DNA of 64,000 bases from Theobroma cacao (taxonomy: Eukaryota > Streptophyta > Magnoliopsida > Malvales > Malvaceae), in contig NC_030855.1 in NCBI RefSeq assembly GCF_000208745.1, forward strand, positions 18,577,610-18,641,609, read 5' to 3'. Position numbers and translations under genes: made by a program. Of the stretch, positions 11,760 through 23,227 are shown in pieces. Positions within the stretch are counted from its first letter, which is position 1; the number at the start of each line of letters is the position of its first letter. The notes below the pieces were generated by a model that saw only the letters and a program-made list of their open reading frames with translations, did no database searches and was not told where the DNA came from.

Positions 11760-13050
11760 AGGGCGTTTGCCACACGATTCGCTTTTCCAACTTTATGCTC
11801 AAAGGATAAATCAAACTAGGCTAGGAACTCTTGCCATCTCGCTTGCTTAGCTGTAAGTTTTGGTTGTGTAAAGAAGTGACTTACGACTGTATTGTCGGTC
11901 TTAACCATGAATTGTCATCCTAGCAAGTAGTGTCGTTAGGCTTGTAAACAGTGAACCACTAAAAGTAGTTCTTTCTCCTATGTCGTGCATGTCATCTCAG
12001 CTTCATTTAACTTTCGACTTTCAAACCCAATCGGGTGTCCTTCTTATAGTAACACTCTTCTAAGGGTAAAGTTTGATGCATCCGTTTATACCTCAAAGGG
12101 CTTTACAATATCAGTTAGTGATAAAACAAGATCCGTCATCCTCGTGTCTTTTAAGCCTTCGAAGGCTTCTTAACACTACGGTGTCTAACTCTACTTTTGT
12201 CCCTTTTTCAATAATTCTGTCAGTGCTATTGTCTTTGTTGAATATCCTTCCATAAATCTTTGATAATAATTGGCTAGCTCTAAGAAAAAACCAAGCTCAG
12301 TTGTATTCTTAGGGGTGGTTTATTCCTTAATAGCCTTTACCTTCTTCATGTCCATCCGAATGTGCCCTTATTCAATTATGTGGCCAAGAAATTGGTTGTC
12401 ATGTAGCCTTTAGAAGACTTACCACAAGTGTCGTTGATGCTCCTCTAAGGTCGAACTGTACACCATGATATCATCAAAGTAGATTACCACAAACTTGTCC
12501 AGATACTCATGGAATACCTAATTTATCAATGTGCAAAAGGTAGTAGGAGTATTAGTTAGTCCAAAAGGCATAACAAGAAATTCAAATGTGCCATACAACG
12601 TTGTGCAGGTGATTTTCGGCTCATCTCCCTCAGCCACTCTTACTTGATGGTATCTTGATCTTAAATCTAATTGGATGAGCACTTTGTACCACTTAGCTAG
12701 TCCAAGAGATCTGCTATAAGAGGGATAGGATATTTATCCTTAACTGTGACTTTATTCAGAGTTTGGTAATCCATGTACAACTGTAAACTCCCATCTTGCT
12801 TCTTTTGAAAAAGTATTAGGGCTTCAAAAGGTGCTTTTGATTAGACAAACTCCCCCACAGTTAATGGAGCTAAGGAAACAATTAGACAATCTGATTCAAG
12901 CTAGATTTATCCGACCATCAAAAGCACCTTTTGAAGCCCTAATGCTTTTGATGGTCGGATAAATCTAGCTTGAATCAGATTGTCTAATTGTTTCCTTAGC
13001 TCCATTAACTGTGGGGGAGCCATCTTGTATGATCTTTTTGCAAGCGGCTT
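11760..13050 (-). pseudogene. Gypsy reverse transcriptase and RNase H, broken by an inverted duplication
   Basis: RT motifs on the minus strand: PPQLMELRKQLDNLIQ and ARFIRPSKA (13018-12944), then, after a foldback, KAPFEALILFQKK with QDGSLQLYMDYQTLNKVTV (about 12845-12745), KYPIPLIADLL, and later [15 protein letters not shown] (near 12250). RNase H and connection motifs follow: VKTDNTVVSHFFTQPKLTAKQARWQEFLA and LSFEHKVGKANRVANAL (about 11905-11770). A perfect palindrome at 12850-13019 separates the first two blocks, so the frame cannot be read through. Stops occur elsewhere. Confidence 0.82.
12850..13019. repeat. Perfect palindrome, two 77-bp arms with 16-bp spacer
   Basis: Arms 12850-12926 and 12943-13019 are exact reverse complements, separated by CCTTTTGAAGCCCTAA. 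Both arms carry the same RT segment (PPQLMELRKQ...RFIRPSKA), one on each strand. The spacer plus left arm is an inverted copy of the normal RT order, and the spacer sequence recurs at the resumption point (12817-12832, reverse complement). This points to a strand-switch (foldback) event rather than a designed hairpin. Confidence 0.93.
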
Positions 13051-13113
13051 AACTATTGGAAGTAATTCTATCTCATGATTGACAACTCGTTGAGGCGGTA
13101 AGACCCTTAGTAG

Positions 13114-13644
13114 TTATTTTGGCATCATATCTTGAAATTCTTTCAAGACCAGTTTCATTTCTTCGATTGTTGGATTTGTGGTATCTTCGCCTTGAAAGAT
13201 GGGCATAGCCACGTAGGAGGGTTTACCTTTCTTAATCCCCTTCTTAAATTGTATAGTTGAGATAATCATTTTCCCACTATTAGGTAGAATTATAGCTAGT
13301 ACCACACATGGTCTTTCTCCAAAAATCATTATACAACTCACAATAAGAAAAGGGATGGTTTGTGCTTTTGTCATAAAATCCAATCCCAAGACAAAATTAA
13401 AGTCATCTATAGTGGCTACAATTAGGTTTATCTTCCCTTTCCAAGTACCAATCTTAACCTTTACGGCTTTGGCATTTCCCATGATAGTTGAAGCTGGCGA
13501 GTTAATTACTTTCATCTGTCCAAAGTCCTTCTCAACTTTAAAATCGCATCTTTTTGCCTTTCTTGAGGTGATGAGGGTGTTTGAGGCCCTTGTGTCTAGC
13601 ATGGCTTTGGTACTTTTCTTATTCAATAACGCCTCTACATACAT
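13114..13644 (-). pseudogene. Gypsy aspartic protease region
   Basis: An open stretch of 176 codons. It has a retropepsin-like core: YVEALLNKKSTKAMLDTRASNTLIT, then VKVKIGTWKG, then FNFVLGLDFM. The active-site triad is D-T-R instead of D-T-G, which should abolish activity. It connects upstream to the gag zinc knuckle and downstream to the RT N terminus (APPQLMELRKQLDNLIQARF). Confidence 0.78.
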
Positions 13645-13836
13645 TAGACTTTTTTTAGGCTCATTCTCAATCTTTTCTAATTACACCATTAAAGCGCTAA
13701 GGAAACAAATAAAACCCATTTGTGCTTGCTCTTTCTCGGCTTCTTCAATTATGGTATGGGATAGGGGTGTCTTAACATTGGCAGTGCATATCGCATTGAG
13801 AGCTATTTAGTGAGAACAATCAGCTACTCGATGAGG

Positions 13837-14807
13837 TTATTTGCATAGAAAACAAGATATTGGAGGTCGTGACTTGAAATTCCATAGCTTGTTTGTTCTT
13901 GGTTGGGGTGAGTTTCTAGCAAGTGATCTCCTATCACCTCCCCCACTCAAGAGTCTACTCACTCTAAAAAATTTTACCCCACTGCTTGAACTAGAGTTAC
14001 TGGTCTTTGATGGAAGGTCCTTTCTTTTATTGGAGTTTTCACTATAATCAGTAAGGCGCTTGGTAATCGCCATCGTCGAAGTTACATCTTGTACTTTCTG
14101 TCGTTGTAACTCCATCCTCACCCATGGTTTCAGACCCTTGAGAAAATAGTATAATCTATCTTTTTCAATCATATCCCTGATATCTATCATTAAAGTAGAG
14201 AAGTTCCTGACAAACTTCTGTACTGATCTCGTTTGTGACAACTCACATAACTTCCATCATGCCATATACTCAACATTTTCAGGAAAAAATTGGTTCTTCA
14301 ATTCCTGCTTTACGTTCACCCAAGTATTGATACGACACTCATCATCGATGAATTTGGAACGTCACCATAACTTTGCATCCCTGACAAGATACATTGAAGC
14401 CATCATCACTTTGTCTTTCTCTAACTCTGTGCGCACAACTCGATAATATTGTTTCATATAAAAAAGGAAGTTCTCCAATTTCTTAGCATCTTTAACCCTT
14501 TGTATCGCTTGGGTTCCAGCACTTTGGCCCTTTTACCTCGATCTCTTGAATTTGCACTAGCATTACCTGCAGCAATAATCAAAAGATTTATCTGAGCTTT
14601 CAATTCTCTAATCTTGCCTTGGAAAATGCTCAATGCATTCCTGATCTCATCACTCAGAGTATTAATCATCTCGGATAATTCCCACTAGATTATCTCAATT
14701 TCATCTATTCGCTATCGCGAAACCATCTGAGCTTTTATTGCGGCCACTACGACCTCTAGCTCATCAATCCTCTTATGGTCCTATAGTTAACTCCGCGTGA
14801 TCACCAT
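13837..14807 (-). pseudogene. Gypsy gag (fragment B), degenerate
   Basis: The minus-strand start at 14807 (MVITRS) matches the plus-strand gag start of fragment A at 11149. Recognisable parts are IRNALSIFQGKIRELKAQI with AAGNASANSRDRGKRAKVLE (14669-14454), then FVRNFSTLMIDIRDM, DRLYYFLKGLKPWVRMELQR and a Ser-rich basic tail (14241-13837), ending at the first cysteines of a zinc knuckle (CFLCK). Stops separate the pieces. gag normally forms the virus-like particle shell; this copy cannot give a full protein. Confidence 0.75.
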
Positions 14808-14853
14808 TTTTACTCTTTAGATCAGCACATCTCACCCGTGCTCTGATACCAAC

Positions 14854-15431
14854 TATCAAGAACTATGCTCTTTCGCCTAAGTATGCGATAGTCCGTGTGG
14901 CACTTGAGTGGACGCTTTCATGAAAGCCAACCCATACTCAGTTATATCTGATCTAACATCTATAATAGCAACAAATTAGACTAAGATAATGCACATCAAA
15001 ATCATAGGGCATACCGAATGCCACATACGCAACCATTGAGCCATAAAAAGAAACAATATTTTATTAATATGAAAATAAGTACAAAAGAACCAAAGCACGC
15101 CATCGTCGGGCCATAGGGGTCGCTTTAGATGATTGGTTACAAACATACCTTTACTAGTGAGGCAGCCTAATAATTTGTCGATTGCTCACCCCCTCTAAAG
15201 AGTTTACGACATTTTACACGTATTTTACCAATAACGATTACAATGCTTGAGATGAAGACATTCCTTTCCTAAAAGGTCTTTCCCCCTAAGAACCTAACAA
15301 ATATTTTTAGAGATGTCACAACGAGCCATTACAATGTTTGAAAGAGGGACATTTCCCTTACAAGTACCAAAGACTCAATCTCTTAGACAACTCTACCTTA
15401 TCATAGTTCGATACAAGATTGACTCATGACA
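14854..15431 (-). repeat. LTR of gypsy fragment B
   Basis: 578 bp. On the minus strand it begins TGTCATGAGTCAATC and ends TTCTTGATA. It is the inverted partner of 10535-11102. Confidence 0.72.
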
Positions 15432-15550
15432 CTTAGCGTGTAACAACATTTTACTTGGTATGCATAGCATGTAATAAGATTTTACTTGGTATGCATAACA
15501 TGTAACAACGTTTAACTTGGTATACATAGCTTGTAACAACATTTATTTCT
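15432..15550 (+). repeat. MULE internal tandem repeats (GTAACAACATTTTACTTGGTATGCATAG type)
   Basis: About 3.5 imperfect copies of a 33-34 bp unit right next to the LTR of gypsy fragment B, reading ATGTAACAACNTTTNACTTGG plus TATGCATAGC. Since homology between the two LTRs stops at 10535 and 15431, these repeats belong to the host MULE. Confidence 0.7.
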
Positions 15551-16992
15551 TTCTTCAATCTACCATGTTGCACATTATGGGTTAACTATTTGTTAGTCTA
15601 TTTCACATGTGCATGCGTGCTATGTTTGGCAAATGTAGTTCAAAGAGTATGATAACCTTGACACTTTGCTTGTTGTGTCGATGGAGAATTAGGCGTTCAA
15701 GGTCTTCATTAACACCCACTATAAGTGGTCGCAACTGCATTACATCAACAAGATTCTCCAAGAAAAAGGGGAATACGATGCAATCAAGCGTATGTGTTTT
15801 GGAATATTGCTGGACGTATATCCACAAGGCTACTGTTGCGCTGGTCTCCTGTAGAACACCATGATTTATCAAATCACTGAGACAAAGTCAATAGACCATG
15901 AGTTATGGTTTGCCATTGGCAAGACCAAAGTGCGTATATCAAAGTAGGAGTTCTGCCTTATCACTGGACTCAAGTTTGGCCCACTGCTCAATGTATTCAC
16001 AAGACCTTACAATGTTGTTCCCGACGGAATTCATGCGAGATACTGGAATGGGCAACAAAGTGTTAAGCTGTAGGCATTGCTTGATCTATTTTGAGGAGAC
16101 AACTTTCAGCGACTAAGAGACATAACCAAGATGGCATTTGTCTTGATCGTGAATAATATTTTGTTTGGTCAAGACTACCGTAGACGGGTGAAGCCTTAGC
16201 TTTTGTCATTAATGGAGGACATCGATGCTTGGAATGTCTTACCTTATGGTCACTATATTTGAAGGCTGACCGAGGACTACTTATTGAAGGGGTTCAAAGT
16301 GCCTACCCCAAACTTGCAGAAGAATAATCGTTTACGCGACAACATTTACGGATTTATGTGGGTGATACAAGTACTGTCACATAATATTTTCCAATTTCAT
16401 TTTGATATAATAATTTATAGTTACACTCGTTTATCATTTATGGTATGATAATGGGTACATTTGACTAGCAGTTATGGGCAATGGAGGTGATTCCTGCCTT
16501 TCAAAAATTAGTTGCCTTTTCTACTCCTAAGGACAATGTCTACCCATGTATGTGCAGACGGTAATGCAATCAAAAGTTGAAAGACTTCTACAAGGCGATT
16601 GAGAAGTTGGAGTCATCTAAGCAGGTGAGTGAACAACTACTAATTTATGTTGTCAATATGTATAATAATTATCATAAAATTTATCAAAATGCCTATTTTG
16701 TAGTTGTGGGCACACAAAACCTTGAAACCCACCCCGGATGATGCCACACGAGAATATTGTGTGGACATCGATGTCCTTCTATTTGAGGGGCATCGGTACG
16801 TGCCAATAGGGCACATGGAGGATCAAGCAAAGTAGGGTTTAGGTGCGAGGGAAAAGAGGAGAAACCTGAAGGAGAAAAAAGCCACTAGTCTCGTTAAATG
16901 GAGGCACACCAAAGTTTTTGGAGACGATGAGCTGTCAGGCCCTGAGTTAATAAAGGAAGGGGACAACCGTGGCAATATTAGTGAATCATCGG

Positions 16993-17385
16993 TAAAGACG
17001 GTTCTTACGGATTATGTTCAACAGTTCCATATGTGATTATTGAATAACACAATAATTTATGTTATTGCAATTGACTGATGTGGCGACAGCTCCTCAACCA
17101 TCGATAGGTCATACTTTGATGCATAGTGCTAACAAGCCACTGGTAAGGACGGTTCTAACTGTTTGTTTCCAATAATTCCATATATGATTCGAATAACATA
17201 GTAATTTCTATTATTATAGTTGACTGATGCGACGACAACTCCTCAATCACCGACAGAACTTGCTTAGAAGTACAATGCTAATTAACCGCTAGTAAGGATA
17301 TTAAAGTTCTAATGGTTTATGTTCAACAATTCCATATATGATTGTCGAATAACAAAGTAATATATGTTATTGCAATTGATCAATT
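16993..17385 (+). repeat. Tandem repeats of about 147 bp spanning exon plus intron-like sequence
   Basis: About 2.6 copies, starting near 16993, 17140 and 17287. Each has GTAAGGACGGTTCTAA..., CAATTCCATATATGATT, AATAACANAGTAAT..TATGTTATTGCAATTGA and CAACTCCTCAA. The repeats lie in the Ulp1-like gene between its DUF1985 and acidic parts. Confidence 0.75.
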
Positions 17386-17859
17386 CGATAAGAGTCAATG
17401 ATGTAGTCACCAAATGTCAACTGCGATGGATTATACTCAAGCATAGAAAAGACATGTTAGATTTGAAGGCTTCAATTTAGTCATTGAATGATGCAATGCA
17501 GACGTTTGAAGACCGTATTGTTGGTCAGATTCTAGACAGCCTGAAATAACAAGTACATTATTCTAGCTTCACTCATATATTGGTGGTTTACGTTTAGTGG
17601 GTGTAGTCTTATTTTATATTTTTGGTTTATGGTTTACGGTATTTTATGAGTTAACAAATTTTTTCATTTGTCTCTTTCTGTAGGGCATGCTTTATCTCAC
17701 CATGATGGTGAACACCATAATGATGCTGATGATGGACAACATGATGAACCTGGTGTTCACATTGACCATAACGTTATTGATGTTGACGGAGAGAATGTAA
17801 CTCATGTTGATGACGTTCTTGATGATTCAGTGGCAGGGGATGTGACCTTTCAATTAGTT

Positions 17860-18133
17860 GATGCTGAAGGAGACCATGTTCCTCAAGCTGATGTGATTGT
17901 CGATGCATCTGCGGGAGAGGAGGGGGACCTTCACTCAGTTGAGGCTGAAGGAAACCATGTTCCTCAGGCCAATGTGGTAGTCGAGGCAGTTGCGGCAGGG
18001 GATGAGAACCTTGCATCAGCTCAAGCTGAAGGAGACCATGTTCCTTAGGCAGATGCGTTAGTTAAGGCAGCTGTAGGAGGGGATGGGCACTTTGCATCAG
18101 TTTAGGCTAAAGGGGACCATGTTCCTTAGAGCA
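17860..18133 (+). repeat. 81-bp coding minisatellite (27-aa repeats) in the Ulp1-like gene
   Basis: Three full 81-bp units (17860-17940, 17941-18021, 18022-18102) and one partial. Each encodes an acidic 27-residue repeat of the form (D/E/Q)AEG(D/N)HVPQA..VV.A.A.G. The first two units are open; stops appear at 18046-18048 and in the last units. Unit length divisible by three argues that the array expanded while the gene was still translated. Confidence 0.88.
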
Positions 18134-19430
18134 CTCTTGAAAGCAGTGCGTCACGGTTGTCGTCATTAGAGTTGTCTAATGTCCATCATCATAAAGCACT
18201 CATTTCAAACCTAATTGAACGGGCATGGGTCAAAATGGCTAGCAAATGCATAACAAGCTTGTACGTTGACCCATTGGTGAGCCACCGGGATCTAAAGAAC
18301 TCAATGGTGGAAGCGTACAAAGTTTTCAAGAAAGATGAATGTGCGAGATAAACTCATAAACAACATTGCAAATGCTGTTTTTGAATGAAATATTAATCCA
18401 TCGAGCCTTTTGAAATTCATTCTGTTACATGTGCAGATGTAATATCGAGATTTTAGGGGATCAAGGGCTTGACTTTTTCACAAGATTAAAGGATCCCAAA
18501 GAGGAAATGGCAAGTGAACAAATTGATGCACACCTCAGCGTACTATGTAAGTGAATTACATGGTCGAGGTTGAAGTCCAAGTTGTGCAACACTCGTGCAT
18601 GCGTGGTTGAAACAATATTCTTTGGAAGTTTTGGATTGCATGACGTGTAAGTTGATGATAAATATTTCATAGGACACCATTCATATGCTTTACACCGCAT
18701 ATCCAACTGAAGCTAAACGATCGACTATGAAAATTATAGATGAGTTGCGGGGGTACGTGGAAGATGATAGGCCGACATACGAGAAAAAATGAGAAGATGT
18801 CGATTTCATCCTCACGCTTTGCAATATGGTAGGCACTCGGTGGTTGTGAAGATCGACTTGGTCAAGTGGACGATCAAGGTGGTGGACTCTGCAAAAACTT
18901 CGGCTGCTAAGGATAACAGAGTGCGTGCGACTCAAATGACACCTCTTATGATGATGATGCCTATCGTTTGCCACCAATCCGGTTATTTCAACAAAACGCG
19001 TCACAAGACACGAGATTCCACATCAATTCCATTGGAAATTCATTTGCCAAAATCATTAGTGCATCGCTAGAATGATTGCGTCAATTGACATATGTTTACC
19101 ATAGGGTACATTGAAGATATCTTGCAATCGAAACTGATCAGAGTTAAGCAGAAGATAATTGCTAATATGCATCGCTAATACGCTCTATAAATTTTTAGCA
19201 ACAGTTGTGAGAGCGAACCCTAAACCCTGCAATATGAACATATCGGGAGTTTTATGTAGATTTTTTGTAGATACAATTAATTTTTATATTCATACATTTT
19301 ATACATTAATTTTTCAATTTCGACACAGTGCTTATAATGATCAGAAGCTTATGTAAATTAAATTAATTGGTTGTTTTACCTTCAACCTGTGGGTTTTTTA
19401 CTGATGGTGCGTCACAACAAGCTCTTAACG

Positions 19431-19745
19431 ACATCTAACAAGCGTGTCGTGTCACCATAATACTGCAACGACTCAGCTTGCCACCACAAGATGTCAACAA
19501 CATCTAACAATTGGAGCATGGCTTGTCATCCCATAATACTACAATGACTCAACGTGTCATCACAAGATGTTAATGACATCTAACAATTGGAACGTAACGT
19601 GTCACCCCATAATATTGCAACCATTCAGCGTGTCACCACAAGATGTCAACGACATCTAACAAGCGTGGCATGTCACCCTAAAATACTGCAACGACATGGT
19701 GTGTCACCATAAGATGTAAACAACATCTAACAATTGGAGCGTGTA
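19431..19745 (+). repeat. Tandem repeats of about 69-76 bp between the two MULE genes
   Basis: ACATCTAACAA recurs at 19431, 19500, 19576, 19652 and 19723. Between the copies are GCGTGTCACC, ATAATACTGCAACGACTCAG and CACCACAAGATGTCAACGAC. The array fills the spacer between the Ulp1-like gene and the convergent transposase gene. Confidence 0.88.
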
Positions 19746-20249
19746 ACAATATAATATGACTTAATAGATTGTTATTATTGCCCGAAATTTGAGTCTTGTG
19801 AGATCATTTTTTTGTATGGTATCTTTCCATGGCTTATTTATCTAAAATTAATTATAAAACTTGTTAAAAATTCTACTCATTGACATACATTAAATTAAAA
19901 TATTTGAAATAAATAATATGAGTTATTACATAGCAAATTATCAAATTCAGTAACAAACAATATGACAATTTTCTATTCATTGATCAAAGCTAAATATAAA
20001 ATTCAAATAATCAAATAATATATCTACAAAATAAATAAAAAAATAAAGAGTCATAATATATCTACACTACTCTTTCCAACGTGGGTCCGCCAATGGATAC
20101 AATGATGACATTTTCTCAGTCCATTATTAACTAACAAACACAAAATATGAATGAATGTAAGAAATTGCAAGAGAAAATTGTGAGAAAGGCATTGGATATG
20201 GCTCACACATTTAGTTAGGTCGACAAACTGTCTTTATCTACAAGATACC

Positions 20250-22450
20250 TTACGTTCTCAAACATTGTCCTTTGCATTGGACAAGTGTTGCGTGTGTGAC
20301 CAGTTTGTTTGCAAGTTGAACATGCTGGTCGTCGCACTCGTGGAGGTGTCGATTGACTTGGAGATGATGCCAGATTTGTGGATGGAACTGTAAACAGGGA
20401 TGGGTAATTTTGTCTATTATGCCCGTACCTCTTGCATTGTGAACATCTCCGTGATCAATTGCTTTCACCACCTGATGGAATCTTTTTCCTCTTAGGTCTT
20501 TCCGCTTGACCTCACCAAGGTGGTGGCAAAACAACTATTTTTTTCACATGAGGGGGGATGTCCCATTCACTGGGATGCCATACCGAGCGAATAGACCCTG
20601 CATAACCCTTCACCAAAATGGTTGTCTTGTAGTAGTTAGCATAGAATTCAACGGCTTTACGTTTGCATTTATTGAAAAATACAATGAACTCAATGTTCAA
20701 GTGCTATGTAAATGCTATGTTAATTCAGGTTTAAATAAGAAATAAAGATATCTTGACCTTATTGCCACAATGGCATGGTTGCATGGCAGTAGATCTATTT
20801 AGAACTCACAACATGAACACGTCTTCCTGGACAGGTTGACAAGTCCCTCTATCTTCCTGTCTCTAACTTCGAACTTCACTCGATTGATAGGTTTAACTAC
20901 AAAACGATGTGCATTATTGAACTGTTTGCTTAACTACCTAGTAACCTAAGGGCTGAGGGGCATGGTCACCTTAACGACTTCCTAGTACCGATCATGGAAC
21001 CAACGCTAGAACATGTCTCTAATGAACTTGATCAGAACAGTGATTGGCATTTGTATTGCATGTTTCAAGCATGAGTTAACACGTTCAGCAGTGTTGGATG
21101 TCATGAGTTGGTATCGCTTGCTAGTGATCGTGCACGTGCCCATCTCTCAAGGCTTATTCTCACAAGGTCAGAGTGGGGTCCCGCATGAATCTGCTTGAGT
21201 TGGTTCATATGTCTATTGAAATTAAAAACCTTATAGCATTCTCGAGCAAAGGTGAAAATCATAGAAACATCGTCATGCTTGATCTTATTTTTAAAGTTTT
21301 TCTTCAAGTGGTAACTGCATAAACCGTGGTGCGCTTTTGGGTATGCATGTTGGATTGCTTTCTTAATGCTGAGATGCTGATAAAAAAATGAACATAGTGT
21401 TTTCAAGACAATCAACCGCATCACACAGCTTGCTAAGAAACCACGTCCATGAGTCTTCGTCCTCAACATGGCCTATGTCAAATGCAACTAGATATACGCA
21501 CTCGTTCGTAGCTTTGCATACAATGACAAACATAACATCTTTGAACTTGCCTTTCAGATGTGTTGCATCAATGGCAACCGTAGGATGCATTACATCCCTA
21601 AACCCTTGGATACAAGCCCCGTAGAACCAGAAACAATATTTGAATCTTTGTGCCTTATCAATAGCCACTATAATGATTGTGTCGAGATTTTTTGGTTCCA
21701 ACATATAAAAAAACAAGGGTAGTAGTTGAAATGACTCATCAGGGGAACCGAAAACAAGGCTCTCCACATACTCTTTCATTTGCCAGGCCTTACTATACAA
21801 GCATCCCAATCCCCATTAAACCCTTTTATCACCAATTATGTCTTTAGGTCTCAATGTTACTCCATTAGCTTGAAGCTTATGTGACATAAGTTCACCAATT
21901 ATGTTCATTCTCACGGTTTGAAAACACCCTTGTAAACCATCAACAGTACATATGTGTACTTTGTGGAATGTCCAAACTTGCCAATATTCTCCTTCAAGTA
22001 ACTTCATTGCATGCACATCGAACTTACATACCTTGTCCTTGCAATCAACCTCAAAACAACCTTTACATGACCTTTTCACTCTTATCTCAAACTACTCTTT
22101 TAGAGCCAGCATGTTCAAAGCTCGTTTCAACTCGACCTTCGAGGAAAACATTCTTCCTTTATATAAGCGATCATCGGCACATGTCGATTCCTCAGTGGTA
22201 ATTGTTTGGAAGCATAACCTTTCTACACCTAGAATTAGCCATGTACGAAATATCCCTACATTTCCCCCTTTTTTGATAGCTGTCATTAAGCAATGTCTTA
22301 GGCAAACAAATCCCGTTCTCACCAGCGATGGGGTTATTGTATATGGGGTCATCACATTGAACATCTCCTACATCAACACCTCCAACAGGTTCCATTTTGC
22401 CTTCAACATTATTGCAAATTGGAATGTCACTGTTATAAAACCAGTCATTG
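20250..22450 (-). pseudogene. MULE transposase (MuDR type, SWIM and CCHC zinc knuckle), degenerate
   Basis: Minus strand, in order: N-terminal MuDR block (LYKGRMFSSKVELKRALNML, VKRSCKGCFEVDC, about 22180-22050; MRPKDII-like near 21850); MULE catalytic core (SPDESFQLLPLFFYMLEP, FKYCFWFYGACIQGF, VAIDATHLKGKFKDVMFV, DEDSWTWFLSKLCDAVD, about 21760-21400); then IKKAIQHAYPKAHHGLCSYHLKKNFKNK, MNQLKQIH; a SWIM finger (TCSCCEF, stop, PCNHAIVAIR, about 20840-20760); and an intact CX2CX4HX4C knuckle (ACSTCKQTGHTRNTCP, 20339-20262). The first catalytic Asp (AIDATH) is kept. The second, in the usual SDRH motif, is lost at a T-run frameshift near 21385. Several stops are present, so it is not functional. 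Confidence 0.85.
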
Positions 22451-23227
22451 TTTAAATTGTCGTCATGCCAATCATCAGGCTATTCATCTGAATTGTCATC
22501 AAAGCTATCTTCACCGGCAAGGAACAAATCCTCATTTCCCTTATCAGATACAGTATTATCCTCGAGTGTCACAATGTCATCCTCCAACGTCTTAGTACTG
22601 TCTTTAAGTGTCGCAGTCTATTTTGAAAATGGCATTACACTCTCTACAGTTTCACCAGATCATTGCATTTGTTGGATAGAAGCAAGTAATTGGTTCGATG
22701 CACATGTTGATTGGAATTGTGTAGCCAACTTTTTTGTGAATGTCGTGTGTCTATCAAGCTACACAAATTCTTATGCTTACATAAATTGCCATTGTTGTGG
22801 GTTATGGACTGAATGTTGGGGTATATGTGAAGCATTGTAAGTCTCATTTTGATTGAGCTAATTACCATGTTGTACAGCTTCTTCATGTGACATAACATTT
22901 GTATGGCGTTTTTTAATGGTGACATACATTGCCGAAAAATTCCTCTGTTCTAGCAGAATTAATGCAACATCTTCATCGTCCTTGATAATTGGGCGTGATA
23001 GCTCTTCTGGTGTACTGATCAATGCATATAACTTAATCTTGTGAATTTATGAGTTTACCCCAACAACATCTTCAACCAGCTTCATCAAGCCTACAAACGA
23101 CAAATCACTCCTAACACCCCGCATTCGTGACTCATCACCCTTGCAAATGTCATCCACCCACTGACCACCGTGTCTTATCACAAGTGGCACAATTGGAACC
23201 CCACTGAAATTTTGAAAATAAAAAATT

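Larger units (their letters stand above)
11687..15431 (-). mobile_element. Ty3/gypsy fragment B: LTR, gag, protease, RT, RNase H (minus orientation)
   Basis: On the minus strand: LTR 15431-14854, primer-binding site TGGTATCAGAG (14851-14841), gag from 14807, zinc knuckle near 13850, protease at 13644-13114, RT at about 13050-12300 and RNase H at about 12250-11760. Integrase and the 3' LTR are missing. It joins fragment A at about 11687-11710 through a 24-bp gag-derived filler. Order and motifs are those of Ty3/gypsy pol. Many stops are present and the protease triad is altered, so it is inactive. Confidence 0.82.
15640..19160 (+). pseudogene. MULE-borne DUF1985 / Ulp1-type (C48) cysteine protease gene, degenerate
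   Basis: Exons read with stops on the plus strand. The N-terminal DUF1985-like block (about 15870-16370) contains ETKSIDHELWFAIGKTKVRISK, EFCLITGLKFGPLLNVF and MEDIDAWNVLPYGHY. After short introns come LWAHKTLKPTPDDATREYCVD and FEGHRYVPIGHMEDQAK. A repetitive acidic region lies at 17668-18133. The C-terminal protease domain (about 18790-19130) has YGRHSVVVKIDLVKWTIKVVDSAKT, holding the catalytic His and Asp context, and NDCVN followed by a stop and HMFTIGYIEDILQS. The conserved W after the His is S, and the codon where the family has the nucleophile Cys (NCG) is TGA. Ulp1 proteins remove SUMO; this copy cannot. Confidence 0.78.

Noticed and set aside
17774..18016. Minus-strand His/Pro/Gln-rich ORF
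   Set aside because: Shadow of the 81-bp coding repeats on the plus strand.
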